A stretch of 64,000 nucleotides of DNA from Oscillospiraceae bacterium. Lineage in GTDB: Bacteria > Bacillota > Clostridia > Oscillospirales > Oscillospiraceae. Where the stretch lies: assembly GCA_030625685.1 (NCBI GenBank), contig DAOUQJ010000009.1, forward strand, positions 59,423-123,422. The letters run 5' to 3'. The translations under genes were made by a program, and so were the position numbers. Shown piece by piece: positions 1 through 9,521 of this stretch (position 1 is its first letter; the number at the start of each line of letters is the position of its first letter). The notes beneath the pieces were generated by a model, which was given only the letters and a program-made list of their open reading frames with translations, was not told the origin of the DNA and searched no databases.

Positions 1-806
1 CCTTGAGGAACGATATGATCAAGCATATGAATTACTTCTTTCACATATCCCCCAGGATTATTTCTCACATCAAAAATAATGGACGTTACTCCTTTGTTTT
101 CTAATTTATTCACAGCTTCTACGAAAGCTTCGCCAGTATCATCAATAAAGCTTTCAATTCTTATGAGACCAATTTCATCCGTTACTGTGCGATATGTTAC
201 TAATTGAGGATGTATGATTGCACGAGTCACATCTACCCAACGAAACTGCTTCTCTTTATTTTGAACCAAAAGACTAATCGTGGTACCCGCGTCTCCAGCA
301 ATTGCACCAATTGCTTCTTGCCAGGTTTCTTCAGTAATAAAGATATCTTCCACAGCTATAATCGCTTCATTCGCTCGAATGCCAGCTTTATAAGCTGGTC
401 CGTCTTTTGTTACTTCCATAACATATATCGCATCATGTTCTGTTACGGATATTGAGACACCAATGCCAACAAATTCATTTGCATCCATTTCTAGCTTTCG
501 TTGGTATTCTTCTTCGGTTAAATAATAAGACCATCTATCATCCAATGTGTTAACCATTTGACTTAAAGTCTTATCAGTCACTACATCCCAATCATAGGAA
601 CCTACGAATCGTCCTTTAGTTAAGGACATTGCCTGCATGACACTCAATTGATTTGCATCAACTGAATTTCCTGCGAACATAATGACTGCGATTACACTCC
701 CTGCTCCAAACATGAAGGAGAGCAAAGATATCGCAATCGCAATCTTAAGTGATATTCGTTTTTTTGGTTTTGTATAATTTTCAACCGATTGGTAATTGTT
801 TTCCAT
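1..806 (-). CDS. S41 family C-terminal processing protease, C-terminus cut off by window edge
   Basis: Reading leftwards from an ATG at 806, an open frame runs off the left edge after about 268 codons. A short cytoplasmic N-terminus rich in Lys is followed by one membrane segment (about residues 20-42), so the protease domain should lie outside the cell. Next come an S41 N-terminal helical region, a PDZ-like domain (about residues 100-180, with GIGV and GPAYKAGI motifs), and the start of the S41 fold with the hallmark DVRNNPGG near residue 250. The catalytic Ser-Lys pair would lie beyond the edge, so activity cannot be judged. A purine-rich AAAGAGA precedes the start. It lies downstream of ftsE-ftsX and the 37-residue membrane protein and probably shares their transcript, as CtpA/CtpB-type proteases often do in Firmicutes. 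Confidence 0.9.
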   Translation of the reverse strand, partial: MENNYQSVENYTKPKKRISLKIAIAISLLSFMFGAGSVIAVIMFAGNSVDANQLSVMQAMSLTKGRFVGSYDWDVVTDKTLSQMVNTLDDRWSYYLTEEEYQRKLEMDANEFVGIGVSISVTEHDAIYVMEVTKDGPAYKAGIRANEAIIAVEDIFITEETWQEAIGAIAGDAGTTISLLVQNKEKQFRWVDVTRAIIHPQLVTYRTVTDEIGLIRIESFIDDTGEAFVEAVNKLENKGVTSIIFDVRNNPGGYVKEVIHMLDHIVPQ

Positions 807-869
807 GCACATCTCTTTTCCATACTATAATTGTTATTACAGTATTCACTACTATGAAAACAATATTAC

Positions 870-983
870 TCAAAAGAAATAAAAAGCTGAAGAAATGAGT
901 GAGACTAGTAGTGAAAAGACCAATATAAGAACCAACATACTTACTGCAATTTTCTTCATCTTTTCTTTTTGATGATGTTTCAT
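870..983 (-). CDS. 37-residue single-pass membrane microprotein
   Basis: A 37-codon frame starts at an ATG at 983 with AAAGGAG seven bases upstream and ends at TGA 870-872. The protein has a basic, His/Lys-rich head (MKHHQKEKMKK), then about 24 unbroken hydrophobic residues, ending in FYFF. This is the layout of a tail-anchored or single-pass membrane peptide. An overlapping frame from an ATG at 988-990 is less likely because the GGAG abuts that ATG with no spacer. It sits between ftsX (33 bases upstream) and the S41 protease, all on the same strand. It resembles in size and layout the small membrane proteins gathered under DUF4044-type names, but I cannot confirm a family. The function is unknown; co-expression with FtsEX and the protease is inferred from position. 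Confidence 0.7.
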   Translation of the reverse strand: MKHHQKEKMKKIAVSMLVLILVFSLLVSLISSAFYFF

Positions 984-1016
984 GTTGCATCTCCTTTGTA
1001 AAGATTACCCTGTATG

Positions 1017-1901
1017 TTACACGCGAAGGAATTTTCTAATCGCCAGACCAGATCCACTCGCACCTATCACAAATCCCAATACCAAGAAATATAAAAGTAC
1101 TGACTGCGCCACATTAATAAATGGTACTATCTCCACAAATGACAAGTTAGCTACATTAGTTATAGCAGTATGTAAAACTTCATAAATACCCCATTGCATA
1201 AAGAATGCGAGAATTGCACCAAACAGTCCTATGATAACACCTTCAAATACAAAAGGCCAACGAATAAACCAATCTGTTGCACCACACATCTTCATTATCG
1301 CAATTTCTTCACGGCGTGTAAATGTGGCTATACGAACTGTATTTGCGATGATAAATAAAGAAATGACAACAAGCATAACGATTAATATTATCGCCAATAC
1401 CATAGCAATATTTCTAACAAAAATAAAACCTTCCGCAATCTCTAAGTCAGCTCTCACTTTGGCAATGCCAGTAATATTTTCAACCTCTTGAACTGTATCG
1501 CTCATAAGCTCAATATCCACAACTTTAACCTGATAGCGGTGTCGAAGAACCTCTGATGGTAAATCTTTAAACAAGCTTTGTTCCTTATCCTCTACAAAGC
1601 TATCCATTGCCTCTTCACGCGTTACAAAAACAACTTCAGAGATATTCTCTATTTGTTTAAGTTTTTGCTCTATAGCCTGCGCATCATCCAAAGTCAGTTC
1701 ATCATCAATAAAAGCCAAAAATTCATTATCTGCTTCTAATCTTGCAAGCATATTGTCTACATTGACTGCGACTAAACTAAAGGAACCCATGATAAGTAAA
1801 CAACCTATAATCGTACAAACAGCCGCAAAAGACATAAGACCATGAGAGAAAATGCTTCGAAAGCCTTCTCTCAAATGATATCCCATTTGATTACCTTTCA
1901 T
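1017..1901 (-). CDS. ftsX: Cell division protein FtsX (ABC transporter permease)
   Basis: FtsX is the membrane partner of the FtsE ATPase; together they switch on extracellular peptidoglycan hydrolases during division or elongation. The 294-residue protein shows the family plan: a short cytoplasmic head (GYHLREGF), a first membrane helix at about residues 22-45, a large extracellular domain to about residue 165, then three more helices. RREEIAIMKMCGAT, the conserved cytoplasmic loop of FtsX, lies near residue 215. I place the start at ATG 1901, giving the usual N-terminus and an 11-base overlap with the end of ftsE. A GTG at 1928 would add nine residues but has no ribosome binding site. The cognate hydrolase gene is not adjacent. 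Confidence 0.93.
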   Translation of the reverse strand: MKGNQMGYHLREGFRSIFSHGLMSFAAVCTIIGCLLIMGSFSLVAVNVDNMLARLEADNEFLAFIDDELTLDDAQAIEQKLKQIENISEVVFVTREEAMDSFVEDKEQSLFKDLPSEVLRHRYQVKVVDIELMSDTVQEVENITGIAKVRADLEIAEGFIFVRNIAMVLAIILIVMLVVISLFIIANTVRIATFTRREEIAIMKMCGATDWFIRWPFVFEGVIIGLFGAILAFFMQWGIYEVLHTAITNVANLSFVEIVPFINVAQSVLLYFLVLGFVIGASGSGLAIRKFLRV

Positions 1902-2577
1902 TGTTGTAATACCCACCTGTTCCATCACTGATTATTCTGCCATTTTCAATTGCAATAACACGCTTTGCAAATCGATTGACCAAGTCTTTTTCATGAGTAA
2001 CGATTAGCACTGTCGTACCCAATGAATTAATTTCCTGCAACAACTTAATGATCTCCAACGAACGTCTTGGGTCTAAATTACCCGTAGGTTCATCGGCTAT
2101 AATTACACTGGGATTATTGATGAGCGCACGTGCAATTGCCACCCTTTGTTGTTCTCCACCTGAAAGTTCATTGGGATATTGATTTGCCTTTTCCTGCAGT
2201 CCAACAAGTTGCAACACATAGGCAATCCGATTGCGAATACTTGACGTTGATGCACCGACCACACGCATAGCAAAATCCAGGTTTTCGTAAATCGTCTTTT
2301 TATCAATCAATCGGAAGTCTTGGAACACAACACCTAATGTACGTCGCATACTAGGTAGTTGCTGATGACTGATATCTCTCAGATTATATCCATTAACCAT
2401 CACTTTACCATCTGTTGCAGTAATTTCTCCAGTGATCAGCTTCAATATGGTTGATTTTCCTGATCCAGATGGTCCCACCAAAAACACAAAATCTCCATCA
2501 CTAATGGTTGTGGTTATCCCTTTGAGTGCTTTTGTACCATTTTCATATTCTTTATAGACATCCACTAACTTAATCAA
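1891..2577 (-). CDS. ftsE: Cell division ATP-binding protein FtsE
   Basis: This 228-residue ABC ATPase is the usual FtsE length. It has Walker A GPSGSGKST (about residues 35-43), the Q-loop VVFQDFRLI typical of FtsE, the signature LSGGEQQRVAIARAL, Walker B VIIADEPTG and the H-loop VTHE. FtsE hydrolyses ATP on the cytoplasmic face and transmits the movement through FtsX to wall hydrolases outside. The gene overlaps ftsX, as expected for a two-subunit complex made from one message. The regulator gene upstream ends only 45 bases away on the same strand, so read-through from there is possible; I see no strong promoter in the gap. Confidence 0.96.
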   Translation of the reverse strand: MIKLVDVYKEYENGTKALKGITTTISDGDFVFLVGPSGSGKSTILKLITGEITATDGKVMVNGYNLRDISHQQLPSMRRTLGVVFQDFRLIDKKTIYENLDFAMRVVGASTSSIRNRIAYVLQLVGLQEKANQYPNELSGGEQQRVAIARALINNPSVIIADEPTGNLDPRRSLEIIKLLQEINSLGTTVLIVTHEKDLVNRFAKRVIAIENGRIISDGTGGYYNNER

Positions 2578-2622
2578 ACTAATACTCCTTTATTCCTACT
2601 CAGATATATTCAAATCATCTGA

Positions 2623-3714
2623 TTAGGAATCAATGCCACGTGAAACCAGATACTTTTTAACCATGAGTGCAACTTTAAAGGTAATTGCATCATCAAACTC
2701 ACGTAAATCAAGTCCTGTTAATTTCTTAATCTTCTCTAAACGATACACCAATGTATTACGGTGTACAAACAATTTTCTCGCGGTTTCAGACACATTTAAG
2801 TTGTTTTCAAAAAACTTATTTATGGTGAAAAGCGTTTCTTGATCCAATGCATCTATTGGATTTTTTTTGAAAACTTCCTGCAAAAACATCCCACAAAGCG
2901 TTGTTGGAAGTTGATATATGAGACGACCAATTCCTAAATTTTCATAGTTTATGATGGTTTTTTCTGTATCAAAAACCTTCCCAACTTCGATTGCAACACC
3001 AGCTTCTTTATACGCTTTTGCCAAATCACGTATATGTGGTACAACCGTACCAATTCCGATTGCAATTTTTATATTGGCATGCTTAGAAAGCGTGTCTTCA
3101 ATGGTTTTGGCAATTCTATAAATCTCTTTGCTATCTCCACCGTCACTCAACAGTTTTATTACAGCAATATCTGTTTCATTTATAGAAATCACAAAATCAT
3201 CTTGATTGTCCGCAAACAAAGAATGCATAGTATCAACTACTGAAGTATCAGTTGCGCTTAATTGACGCACTACAAATACTGCACGCGGAGCTTCGGCAAT
3301 AAAATGCAATTCTTTTGCTCTTGCATAAATATCACCCAAAAGGATATTGTCAGATATTATGCTCTTTACAAAGGCACGTTTGTCATGCTTTTCTTCGTAA
3401 TACGCTTTTGCACTGTTAAGAGCAACCGTCACCAAAGAACAAATCAGTTTCGCCTGTTCATCTGTTCCTTGCACAAAAGCTGCATAGTCAAAATGTGTGT
3501 TTCTACTTGCAAGTGGCTTTAATGTCTTGTCTCCATAAATAAGAATGCCAGAGTCACTGGTATTGAGCGCTACTGCTACCCCATCCCATTTTTCGCCAAT
3601 CCATGTAAGTTGGTTGCAAGAAACCACTGATCCGTACTCATCAATAACACCAATAACACGGTCTGTGCTTTCTTTCATTTGAAGCACTATGCTTTGGAAA
3701 ACTCTACTTGACAT
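2623..3714 (-). CDS. CdaR/PucR-type helix-turn-helix transcriptional regulator
   Basis: The C-terminal ~60 residues carry the PucR/CdaR helix-turn-helix: a LNVSETARKLFVHRNTL-type motif followed by YRLEKIKKLTGLDL. The middle resembles the GGDEF-like domain of CdaR regulators (VAIGIGTVV near residue 225), and the N-terminal third is a probable ligand-sensing region. Such proteins activate genes for sugar acids, purines or amino acids, but no target or effector can be read here. The start at ATG 3714 has GGAGG seven bases ahead and gives 363 residues; a longer reading to 3759 would reach into the predicted transcription start region. It lies head to head with the DUF4830 gene and directly upstream of ftsE. 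Confidence 0.85.
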   Translation of the reverse strand: MSSRVFQSIVLQMKESTDRVIGVIDEYGSVVSCNQLTWIGEKWDGVAVALNTSDSGILIYGDKTLKPLASRNTHFDYAAFVQGTDEQAKLICSLVTVALNSAKAYYEEKHDKRAFVKSIISDNILLGDIYARAKELHFIAEAPRAVFVVRQLSATDTSVVDTMHSLFADNQDDFVISINETDIAVIKLLSDGGDSKEIYRIAKTIEDTLSKHANIKIAIGIGTVVPHIRDLAKAYKEAGVAIEVGKVFDTEKTIINYENLGIGRLIYQLPTTLCGMFLQEVFKKNPIDALDQETLFTINKFFENNLNVSETARKLFVHRNTLVYRLEKIKKLTGLDLREFDDAITFKVALMVKKYLVSRGIDS

Positions 3715-3770
3715 ATCCCTGCCTCCAATCTTGATCTCAATTGTGGCACAATCCGCCACATTTTCACCTT

Positions 3771-3799
3771 ATTATACTCTCTCACTCACACGATTGCAA
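3771..3799 (-). promoter_or_regulatory. Predicted sigma-A promoter for the CdaR-type regulator
   Basis: On the minus strand there is TTGCAA (3794-3799), a 17-base spacer and TATAAT (3771-3776). Transcription would begin near 3765, about 50 bases before the chosen ATG at 3714. This supports the shorter start of the regulator. Confidence 0.6.
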
Positions 3800-3975
3800 G
3801 AGAAGATGCAAGTTTTTTTGTGGAAATTGCCGAAATTACTGCAATAGCTCTACAAATCAAACGAGCAGAAATTATTTTCTTAACATATTTTTATCCAGAA
3901 TCACATAAATTATAGCAATTGTAAATTTTATTTACTTAATTTATCTGACATTGCAAGATTGAAGGGAGTCATCTT

Positions 3976-4455
3976 ATGTTAATCTATACCGCTAAACTAA
4001 AAAAAAACCGAATCATATTTTCTATCGCTGCTCTATTTTTACTCTGTGGAATATTTGGCGTTTTCATTACAGTAAATCCCACAATGCAAACAGAACCTGT
4101 TTCTGCTGTCGTTGAAGCCAAAGGCATTAAATCTAATGAAGATCGACTTGACTATCTCAGCCAATTTGGCTTTATTGTTAGTGGAGAACCCATTGATGAA
4201 GAAGATTTAAAAATTCCCAAAACGTTTGATTCTTCCTTCGATTCATACATTGCACTTCAAAATGAACAAGGCTTTGATTTTGAGAACTACGCAGGCAAAA
4301 AAATCAAACGTTACACTTATGAATTGAATGATAACTCTAATCGAATGGTTAGCCTTCTAATTTACAAAAATAAGGTTATTGGTGCAGAAGTCTTCTCATC
4401 TGATACCGGAGAGCTTCTACAAGGATTAACTACCAACAATAACGAATCTATATAA
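3976..4455 (+). CDS. DUF4830-type exported or membrane-anchored protein
   Basis: A 159-residue protein with a basic head (KLKKNR), one strong hydrophobic segment at about residues 13-34, and a soluble remainder. The segment could be an uncleaved anchor or a signal peptide, so the rest is likely outside the membrane. The C-terminal part, with phrases such as RLDYLSQFGFIVSGEP and a KIKRYTYEL strand region, matches what I recall of DUF4830 proteins of Clostridia, for which no function is established. GAAGGGAG lies just upstream of the ATG. The gene stands alone, diverging from the regulator gene and ended by a strong hairpin. A role in the regulator's pathway would be guesswork. Confidence 0.75.
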   Translation: MLIYTAKLKKNRIIFSIAALFLLCGIFGVFITVNPTMQTEPVSAVVEAKGIKSNEDRLDYLSQFGFIVSGEPIDEEDLKIPKTFDSSFDSYIALQNEQGFDFENYAGKKIKRYTYELNDNSNRMVSLLIYKNKVIGAEVFSSDTGELLQGLTTNNNESI

Positions 4456-4458
4456 AAT

Positions 4459-4501
4459 AAATACTAGAGCCATGAATTTATTCTGGCTCTAGTATTTATT
4501 T
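4459..4501. terminator. Bidirectional terminator between DUF4830 gene and mscS
   Basis: A perfect 14-bp stem (4459-4472 with 4484-4497) encloses an 11-base loop and is followed by a T-rich run on the plus strand. The minus-strand reading also has a T-rich tail. The mscS stop codon lies inside the right arm, so one hairpin ends both convergent genes. Confidence 0.85.
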
Positions 4502-5347
4502 TTTCTGGTTTTCAACTAATACATTCATATGTGGATAAGGAATTGAAATCTTTGCTCTATCAAGTTCAGGCTTTACCTGCTCCATCAAATCAAAATAAAT
4601 ATCCCAATAGTCCTCTCTACGACACCACACCCGCAAAACATACTCAATTGCACTGTCACCATAATTGGTAACCTTGACTTGTGGCTCCGGATCACTGAGT
4701 GCTTTATCGTGTCGTCTACCCAATTCTAGCAAAATATTTTGCACCTTAGGAATGTCATCATCGTATGAAGTTCCAACGTTAATATCAACTCTTCTCAGAA
4801 TTTCACTGGAATAATTGGTTACTCTGGCACTCATGACTTTGCTATTAGGCAACATGATCCGACGATTATCAAATGTGAGTAAGGTAGTATAAATGATACC
4901 TACTTCCTCTACAACTCCACCGTCACTATCGATTTCTACATGATCTCCCACAACAAATGGCTTGCTTGCCAAAACATTCACACCACCTGCAAAATTTGCT
5001 AAACTATCTTGAACAGCAAGTGACAACGCCAAACCTAACACACTAAATACCGCAATAAATGGTGTTAGTGGTATATTTAATGATGCAATTACCACCAAAA
5101 CTATAACAAACCATAAAATAAGGCCTATAAATGACTTTAAAAACTTCTTGATACCTTCTTCTAGTTGAACACGATCAAGAACTCTTGTAACGAAACGCAT
5201 AAGAATTCGTTTCAATATCACACAAATCACTAAGAATATAATCGTTCTCCCAATTATCATTGCTAAGTTAGCATAATTGGTTGTATTAAACCAAGCACTT
5301 ACAGTTTCTACAGTTTGACTGATAGTATCCTCACTTTGGCCAGACAT
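4496..5347 (-). CDS. mscS: Small-conductance mechanosensitive channel, MscS family
   Basis: MscS channels open when membrane tension rises and release solutes during osmotic downshock. The 283-residue protein has three membrane segments in its first ~110 residues; the third contains the glycine/alanine-rich pore helix (VFSVLGLALSLAVQDSLANF). Then comes the MscS beta domain, with GDHVEIDSDGGVVEEVG and the conserved RRIMLPNSKV strand, and a cytoplasmic alpha/beta domain. The start at ATG 5347 has AAGGGGGG eight bases upstream and is preferred over an ATG seven codons earlier. It is a single-gene unit convergent with the DUF4830 gene. Confidence 0.93.
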   Translation of the reverse strand: MSGQSEDTISQTVETVSAWFNTTNYANLAMIIGRTIIFLVICVILKRILMRFVTRVLDRVQLEEGIKKFLKSFIGLILWFVIVLVVIASLNIPLTPFIAVFSVLGLALSLAVQDSLANFAGGVNVLASKPFVVGDHVEIDSDGGVVEEVGIIYTTLLTFDNRRIMLPNSKVMSARVTNYSSEILRRVDINVGTSYDDDIPKVQNILLELGRRHDKALSDPEPQVKVTNYGDSAIEYVLRVWCRREDYWDIYFDLMEQVKPELDRAKISIPYPHMNVLVENQKK

Positions 5348-5504
5348 ATGATCCCCCCTTAACTGCACTCTTTAAAATATGAAATGGAAAAGAATTTTTT
5401 GTACAATTTATAAATCAAATGCATCTCTTTATGTATCTCGCACTCCATATCACGACGTCATTTACAAATATGCATACGTCAAAGTATGTCGAATTATATA
5501 ATAG

Positions 5505-5536
5505 AAAAAAGGGCAAAGTAAACTTTGCCCTTTTTT
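5505..5536 (-). terminator. Terminator after tuf
   Basis: An 8-bp GC-containing stem (5511-5518 with 5523-5530, loop TAAA) is flanked by A and T runs. On the minus strand it gives a classic hairpin plus T-run 14 bases after the tuf stop codon, closing the rpsL-rpsG-fusA-tuf operon. Confidence 0.9.
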
Positions 5537-5549
5537 AAAAAACAAAAAA

Positions 5550-6752
5550 TTAGTTTGTTGTGTCGATAACAACGCCAGAACCAACTGTACGTCCACCTTC
5601 ACGAATCGCAAAACGAAGACCGTTTTCAATCGCGATAGGAGTAATTAGTTCTACGTCCATCTCAACGTTATCACCAGGCATGCACATTTCAACGCCTTCT
5701 GGTAGATTGATGATACCAGTAACGTCAGTTGTACGGAAATAGAATTGTGGGCGATAGTTGTTAAAGAAAGGAGTGTGACGTCCGCCTTCTTCTTTAGACA
5801 AAACGTATACTTGACCTCTGAATTTTGTTAGAGGTTTAATGGAAGCAGGTTTTGCCAAAACTTGACCTCTTTGAATGTCATTTTTGTCAACACCACGTAG
5901 TAGAGCACCGATGTTGTCCCCAGCTTCTGCATAATCAAGAAGTTTACGGAACATTTCAATACCAGTGACAACTGTTTTACCAGTTTCTTCGTTTAAACCA
6001 ACGATTTCAACGTTGTCACCCATGTTGATTTGACCACGTTCAACACGACCAGTAGCAACAGTACCACGACCTGTAATTGTGAATACGTCTTCAACAGGCA
6101 TTAGGAATGGTTGATCAGCTTTACGATCAGGAGTTGGAATATAAGAGTCAACTGCGTCCATCAATTCTTTGATAGATGCATACTCAGGTGCTGCTGGATC
6201 TGTAGATTCAGAAGCAAGTGCGTTAAGAGCAGAACCTTTGATAACAGGAATGTCGTCGCCTGGGAATTCGTATGTGGATAGTAGTTCACGAACTTCCATT
6301 TCAACTAGTTCAAGTAGTTCTTCGTCATCAAGTTGGTCAACTTTGTTTAGGAACACAACGATTGCAGGCACACCAACTTGGCGAGCTAGAAGGATGTGTT
6401 CACGAGTTTGAGCCATAGGACCGTCAGAAGCAGCGATAACAAGGATCGCGCCGTCCATTTGAGCCGCACCAGTGATCATGTTTTTAATGTAGTCAGCATG
6501 TCCTGGGCAGTCAACGTGAGCGTAGTGACGAGCATCTGTTTCATATTCAACGTGAGCTGTGTTGATTGTGATACCACGTTCTCTTTCTTCAGGTGCTTTA
6601 TCGATGTTTGCGTAATCTTCGAACTCAGCTTTACCTTGCATTGCTAGAAATTTAGTAATCGCAGCGGTCAGCGTTGTTTTACCATGGTCAACGTGACCGA
6701 TGGTACCGATATTAACGTGGGGTTTGTTTCTTTCAAACTTTTGTTTGGCCAT
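5550..6752 (-). CDS. tuf: Elongation factor Tu
   Basis: EF-Tu brings aminoacyl-tRNA to the ribosomal A site as a GTP complex. The 400 residues match the usual length (about 394-400). The G domain shows GHVDHGKT (P-loop), the RGITI effector motif, [12 protein letters not shown] and the SAL motif. Domains 2 and 3 follow ([16 protein letters not shown] near residue 320, the tRNA and EF-Ts contact region). The ATG has AAGGAGG nearby. It is the last gene of the translation operon, 125 bases after fusA, and has its own predicted promoter in that gap. That fits the very high cellular need for EF-Tu. Confidence 0.99.
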   Translation of the reverse strand: MAKQKFERNKPHVNIGTIGHVDHGKTTLTAAITKFLAMQGKAEFEDYANIDKAPEERERGITINTAHVEYETDARHYAHVDCPGHADYIKNMITGAAQMDGAILVIAASDGPMAQTREHILLARQVGVPAIVVFLNKVDQLDDEELLELVEMEVRELLSTYEFPGDDIPVIKGSALNALASESTDPAAPEYASIKELMDAVDSYIPTPDRKADQPFLMPVEDVFTITGRGTVATGRVERGQINMGDNVEIVGLNEETGKTVVTGIEMFRKLLDYAEAGDNIGALLRGVDKNDIQRGQVLAKPASIKPLTKFRGQVYVLSKEEGGRHTPFFNNYRPQFYFRTTDVTGIINLPEGVEMCMPGDNVEMDVELITPIAIENGLRFAIREGGRTVGSGVVIDTTN

Positions 6753-6825
6753 GATTGGTTTTCCTCCTTAAATGTACGATTTTCATCGTCATATACAACA
6801 CCATTCCTAATAATGGATTGATGTC

Positions 6826-6854
6826 ATTTTACAATATATTTTTTTAAATTACAA
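6826..6854 (-). promoter_or_regulatory. Predicted internal promoter for tuf
   Basis: The minus strand carries TTGTAA (6849-6854), a 17-base spacer and TAAAAT (6826-6831) in the fusA-tuf gap. The start point would be near 6820, leaving a leader of about 65 bases. It would let EF-Tu be made in excess over EF-G. Confidence 0.55.
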
Positions 6855-6877
6855 TGTTCGAGTAAAATTTATTTCAA

Positions 6878-8962
6878 TTACTCGTTACCACCAGTGCGGG
6901 AAGCAATGATTTTTTCTGTAATGCTTTTTGGCATTTCAACATAATGACTTGGTTCCATAGCATATTGGCCACGGCCTTGTGAACGGCTTCTCAAGTCAGT
7001 TGCATACCCAAACATTTCAGATAACGGTACGAATGCATCAATTTGTTGTGCGCCAGATCTAGCTTCCATACCTTGAATTTGTCCACGTCTGGAGTTAAGG
7101 TCACCAATAACGTCACCCATATAATCTTCAGGCACATTGACGCCAACTTTCATAATTGGCTCTTGCAGAATTGCACCTGCTTTACGGCAAGCTTCTTTAA
7201 AAGCCATAGAGCCAGCAATTTTAAATGCCATTTCAGATGAGTCAACATCATGGTAAGAACCGTCAAACAAAGTTACCTTAACGTCTACAACTGGGTAGCC
7301 AGCTAAGATACCAGCTTCCATTGCACCACGAATGCCTGCGTCAACTGCTGGGATGTATTCTTTAGGAATTGAACCACCAACAATCGCATTTTGGAATTCA
7401 TAACCTTTGCCTGATTCATTTGGTTCAAGACGAATCTTAACGTGACCATATTGCCCTTTACCACCTGATTGACGAGCATATTTTGTATCCTGTTCAATCG
7501 ATTTTGTGATGGTTTCTTTATAAGCAACTTGTGGTTTACCAACGTTTGCTTCTACTTTGAATTCTCTTAGTAGACGGTCAACAATAATTTCAAGATGCAA
7601 TTCACCCATACCTGCAATGATTGTCTGACCTGTGTCTTCGTCTGTATAAGTTTTAAACGTTGGATCTTCTTCCGCCAATTTCATAAGCGCAATGCCCATT
7701 TTTTCTTGGCCAGCTTTTGTCTTCGGTTCAATCGCAACACGAATAACAGGATCAGGGAATTCCATAGATTCTAGAATAATTGGTGCTTTATCATCACACA
7801 ATGTATCACCTGTTGTGGTGTTTTTTAAACCAACTGCAGCAGCTATATCACCGCTGTATACAATTTCGATGTCTTCTCTGTCATTTGCATGCATTTGCAA
7901 AATACGACCTACACGTTCTTTTGTATTTTTTGTACTGTTAAATACAGGAGAACCTGTTTTTAGGGCGCCAGAATACACACGGAAAAATGACAAACGACCT
8001 ACAAATGGGTCAGTCATAATTTTAAATGCTAGAGCAGAAAATGGACCTTCATCATCAGCTGGACGAGTGTCCTCTTCCCCAGTATCAGGGTTCACACCGC
8101 TGATTGCTGGAATATCAAGTGGAGATGGCATGTATGCTACGATAGCATCGAGCAATTCCTGCACACCTTTGTTACGATATGAAGTACCACAAGTAACAGG
8201 AACCATTTTTACAGCAATCGTTGCTTCACGAATCGCTTTTACAATTGATTTCTCACTGATTTCTTCACCTTCGAGATATTTTTCCATAATCTCGTCGTCA
8301 AAATCAGAAACTGCTTCAATTAGTTTCATGCGATATTCGTCTGCAAGTTCCTTCATATCTTCTGGAATTTCTTCCACTCGCATATCTTTACCTAGTTCAT
8401 CATAGAAAACTTTTGCATTCATTTCTACTAGGTCGATGATACCTTTAAATGTTTCTTCTTTGCCAATTGGCAATTGAATTGGTACAGCGTTTGCTTTCAA
8501 ACGATCATGCACCATATCAATAACATTGTAAAAGTCTGCACCCATAATGTCCATTTTGTTGACATAAATCATACGTGGAACTTTATAGGTGTCTGCTTGA
8601 CGCCAAACGGTTTCAGACTGAGGTTCAACCCCGCCTTTTGCGCACATAACTGTGACACTTCCGTCCAGCACACGTAAAGAACGTTCAACCTCTACTGTGA
8701 AATCTACGTGGCCTGGAGTATCAATAATGTTGATACGATTGCCATTCCAAAAACAGGTTGTTGCAGCAGATGTGATTGTAATACCACGCTCTTGCTCTTG
8801 CGCCATCCAGTCCATGGTAGCGTTACCCTCATGAGTCTCGCCAATTTTGTAGTTTACGCCAGTATAGTACAGAATACGTTCCGTTGTTGTTGTTTTACCC
8901 GCATCAATATGAGCCATAATGCCAATATTACGAGTGTTTTCAATGGATACTTTTCTGGACAT
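6878..8962 (-). CDS. fusA: Elongation factor G
   Basis: EF-G drives tRNA and mRNA translocation on the ribosome using GTP. The 694-residue protein is the standard length and starts with the G domain: [15 protein letters not shown], the GITITSAAT switch I motif, DTPGHVDF and NKMD. Domain II, the two-fold alpha/beta domains III and V, and domain IV ([14 protein letters not shown]) follow; the C-terminal YVEMPKSI region is the usual ending. The start ATG at 8962 follows rpsG by 24 bases. Nothing suggests it is a ribosome-protection resistance protein rather than housekeeping EF-G, because it lies in the str operon order. Confidence 0.99.
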   Translation of the reverse strand: MSRKVSIENTRNIGIMAHIDAGKTTTTERILYYTGVNYKIGETHEGNATMDWMAQEQERGITITSAATTCFWNGNRINIIDTPGHVDFTVEVERSLRVLDGSVTVMCAKGGVEPQSETVWRQADTYKVPRMIYVNKMDIMGADFYNVIDMVHDRLKANAVPIQLPIGKEETFKGIIDLVEMNAKVFYDELGKDMRVEEIPEDMKELADEYRMKLIEAVSDFDDEIMEKYLEGEEISEKSIVKAIREATIAVKMVPVTCGTSYRNKGVQELLDAIVAYMPSPLDIPAISGVNPDTGEEDTRPADDEGPFSALAFKIMTDPFVGRLSFFRVYSGALKTGSPVFNSTKNTKERVGRILQMHANDREDIEIVYSGDIAAAVGLKNTTTGDTLCDDKAPIILESMEFPDPVIRVAIEPKTKAGQEKMGIALMKLAEEDPTFKTYTDEDTGQTIIAGMGELHLEIIVDRLLREFKVEANVGKPQVAYKETITKSIEQDTKYARQSGGKGQYGHVKIRLEPNESGKGYEFQNAIVGGSIPKEYIPAVDAGIRGAMEAGILAGYPVVDVKVTLFDGSYHDVDSSEMAFKIAGSMAFKEACRKAGAILQEPIMKVGVNVPEDYMGDVIGDLNSRRGQIQGMEARSGAQQIDAFVPLSEMFGYATDLRSRSQGRGQYAMEPSHYVEMPKSITEKIIASRTGGNE

Positions 8963-8986
8963 AAATCAAACTCCAATAATGTGAAA

Positions 8987-9457
8987 TTACCAGCGGAAAT
9001 GTGCAAACGCTTTATTGGCTTCAGCCATTTTATGTGTGTCTTCACGTTTTTTCACTGCACCGCCGAGACTATTAACTGCGTCCATCAGTTCACCTGCTAA
9101 ACGCTCTTTCATTGTTCGCTCACTACGTTGACGTGAGTAAGTTGTTAGCCAACGCAAACCAAGTGTTTGTCTTCTTTCTGGGCGAACTTCCATCGGTACT
9201 TGGTAAGTAGCACCACCTACACGGCGTGCTTTAACTTCCAAAGATGGCATAATGTTTTCCATTGCAGTGCTAAATGCTTCCAATGGATCTTGGTCCGTTT
9301 TTTCTTTGACAATATCGAAGGCACCATATACTACCTTCTGTGCCACACCTTTTTTACCATCTAACATAATACTGTTTACAAGTTTTGTTACCAGTACTGA
9401 ATTGTATAGTGGATCAGGCAAAACTTCCCTTTTGGGTACGTTTCCTCTTCTTGGCAC
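8987..9457 (-). CDS. rpsG: 30S ribosomal protein S7
   Basis: S7 nucleates assembly of the 3' major domain of 16S rRNA in the head of the small subunit. I take GTG 9457 as the start: it has GGAGGG seven bases upstream and gives the standard 156 residues beginning (M)[16 protein letters not shown] reading from 9475 would add six residues in front of the ribosome binding site. The C-terminus ([12 protein letters not shown]) is typical. It lies between rpsL and fusA. In other bacteria S7 represses its own operon by binding the rpsL-rpsG spacer, and this spacer holds two hairpins (listed separately). Confidence 0.97.
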   Translation of the reverse strand: MPRRGNVPKREVLPDPLYNSVLVTKLVNSIMLDGKKGVAQKVVYGAFDIVKEKTDQDPLEAFSTAMENIMPSLEVKARRVGGATYQVPMEVRPERRQTLGLRWLTTYSRQRSERTMKERLAGELMDAVNSLGGAVKKREDTHKMAEANKAFAHFRW

Positions 9458-9521
9458 TGTACTTCCCTCCTTCATAAGAAAATGATTTCATAGGTACTCG
9501 AAAAGTATACACTTTCCGTTT

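Noticed and set aside
781..990. Overlapping 69-codon frame in front of the S41 protease
   Set aside because: Its ATG touches the GGAG site with no spacer, and the shorter 37-codon frame in another register has ideal spacing and a clean membrane-peptide composition.
6169..6411. Ser-rich antisense frame inside tuf
   Set aside because: A long opposite-strand frame caused by strong codon bias in tuf; no ribosome binding site or promoter.
7692..8405. 237-codon antisense frame inside fusA
   Set aside because: Also a by-product of codon bias; fusA is complete with all motifs and the antisense product shows no domain.
6878..8962. fusA as a possible tetracycline-type ribosome protection gene
   Set aside because: It lies in the standard rpsL-rpsG-fusA-tuf order and has EF-G length and motifs.
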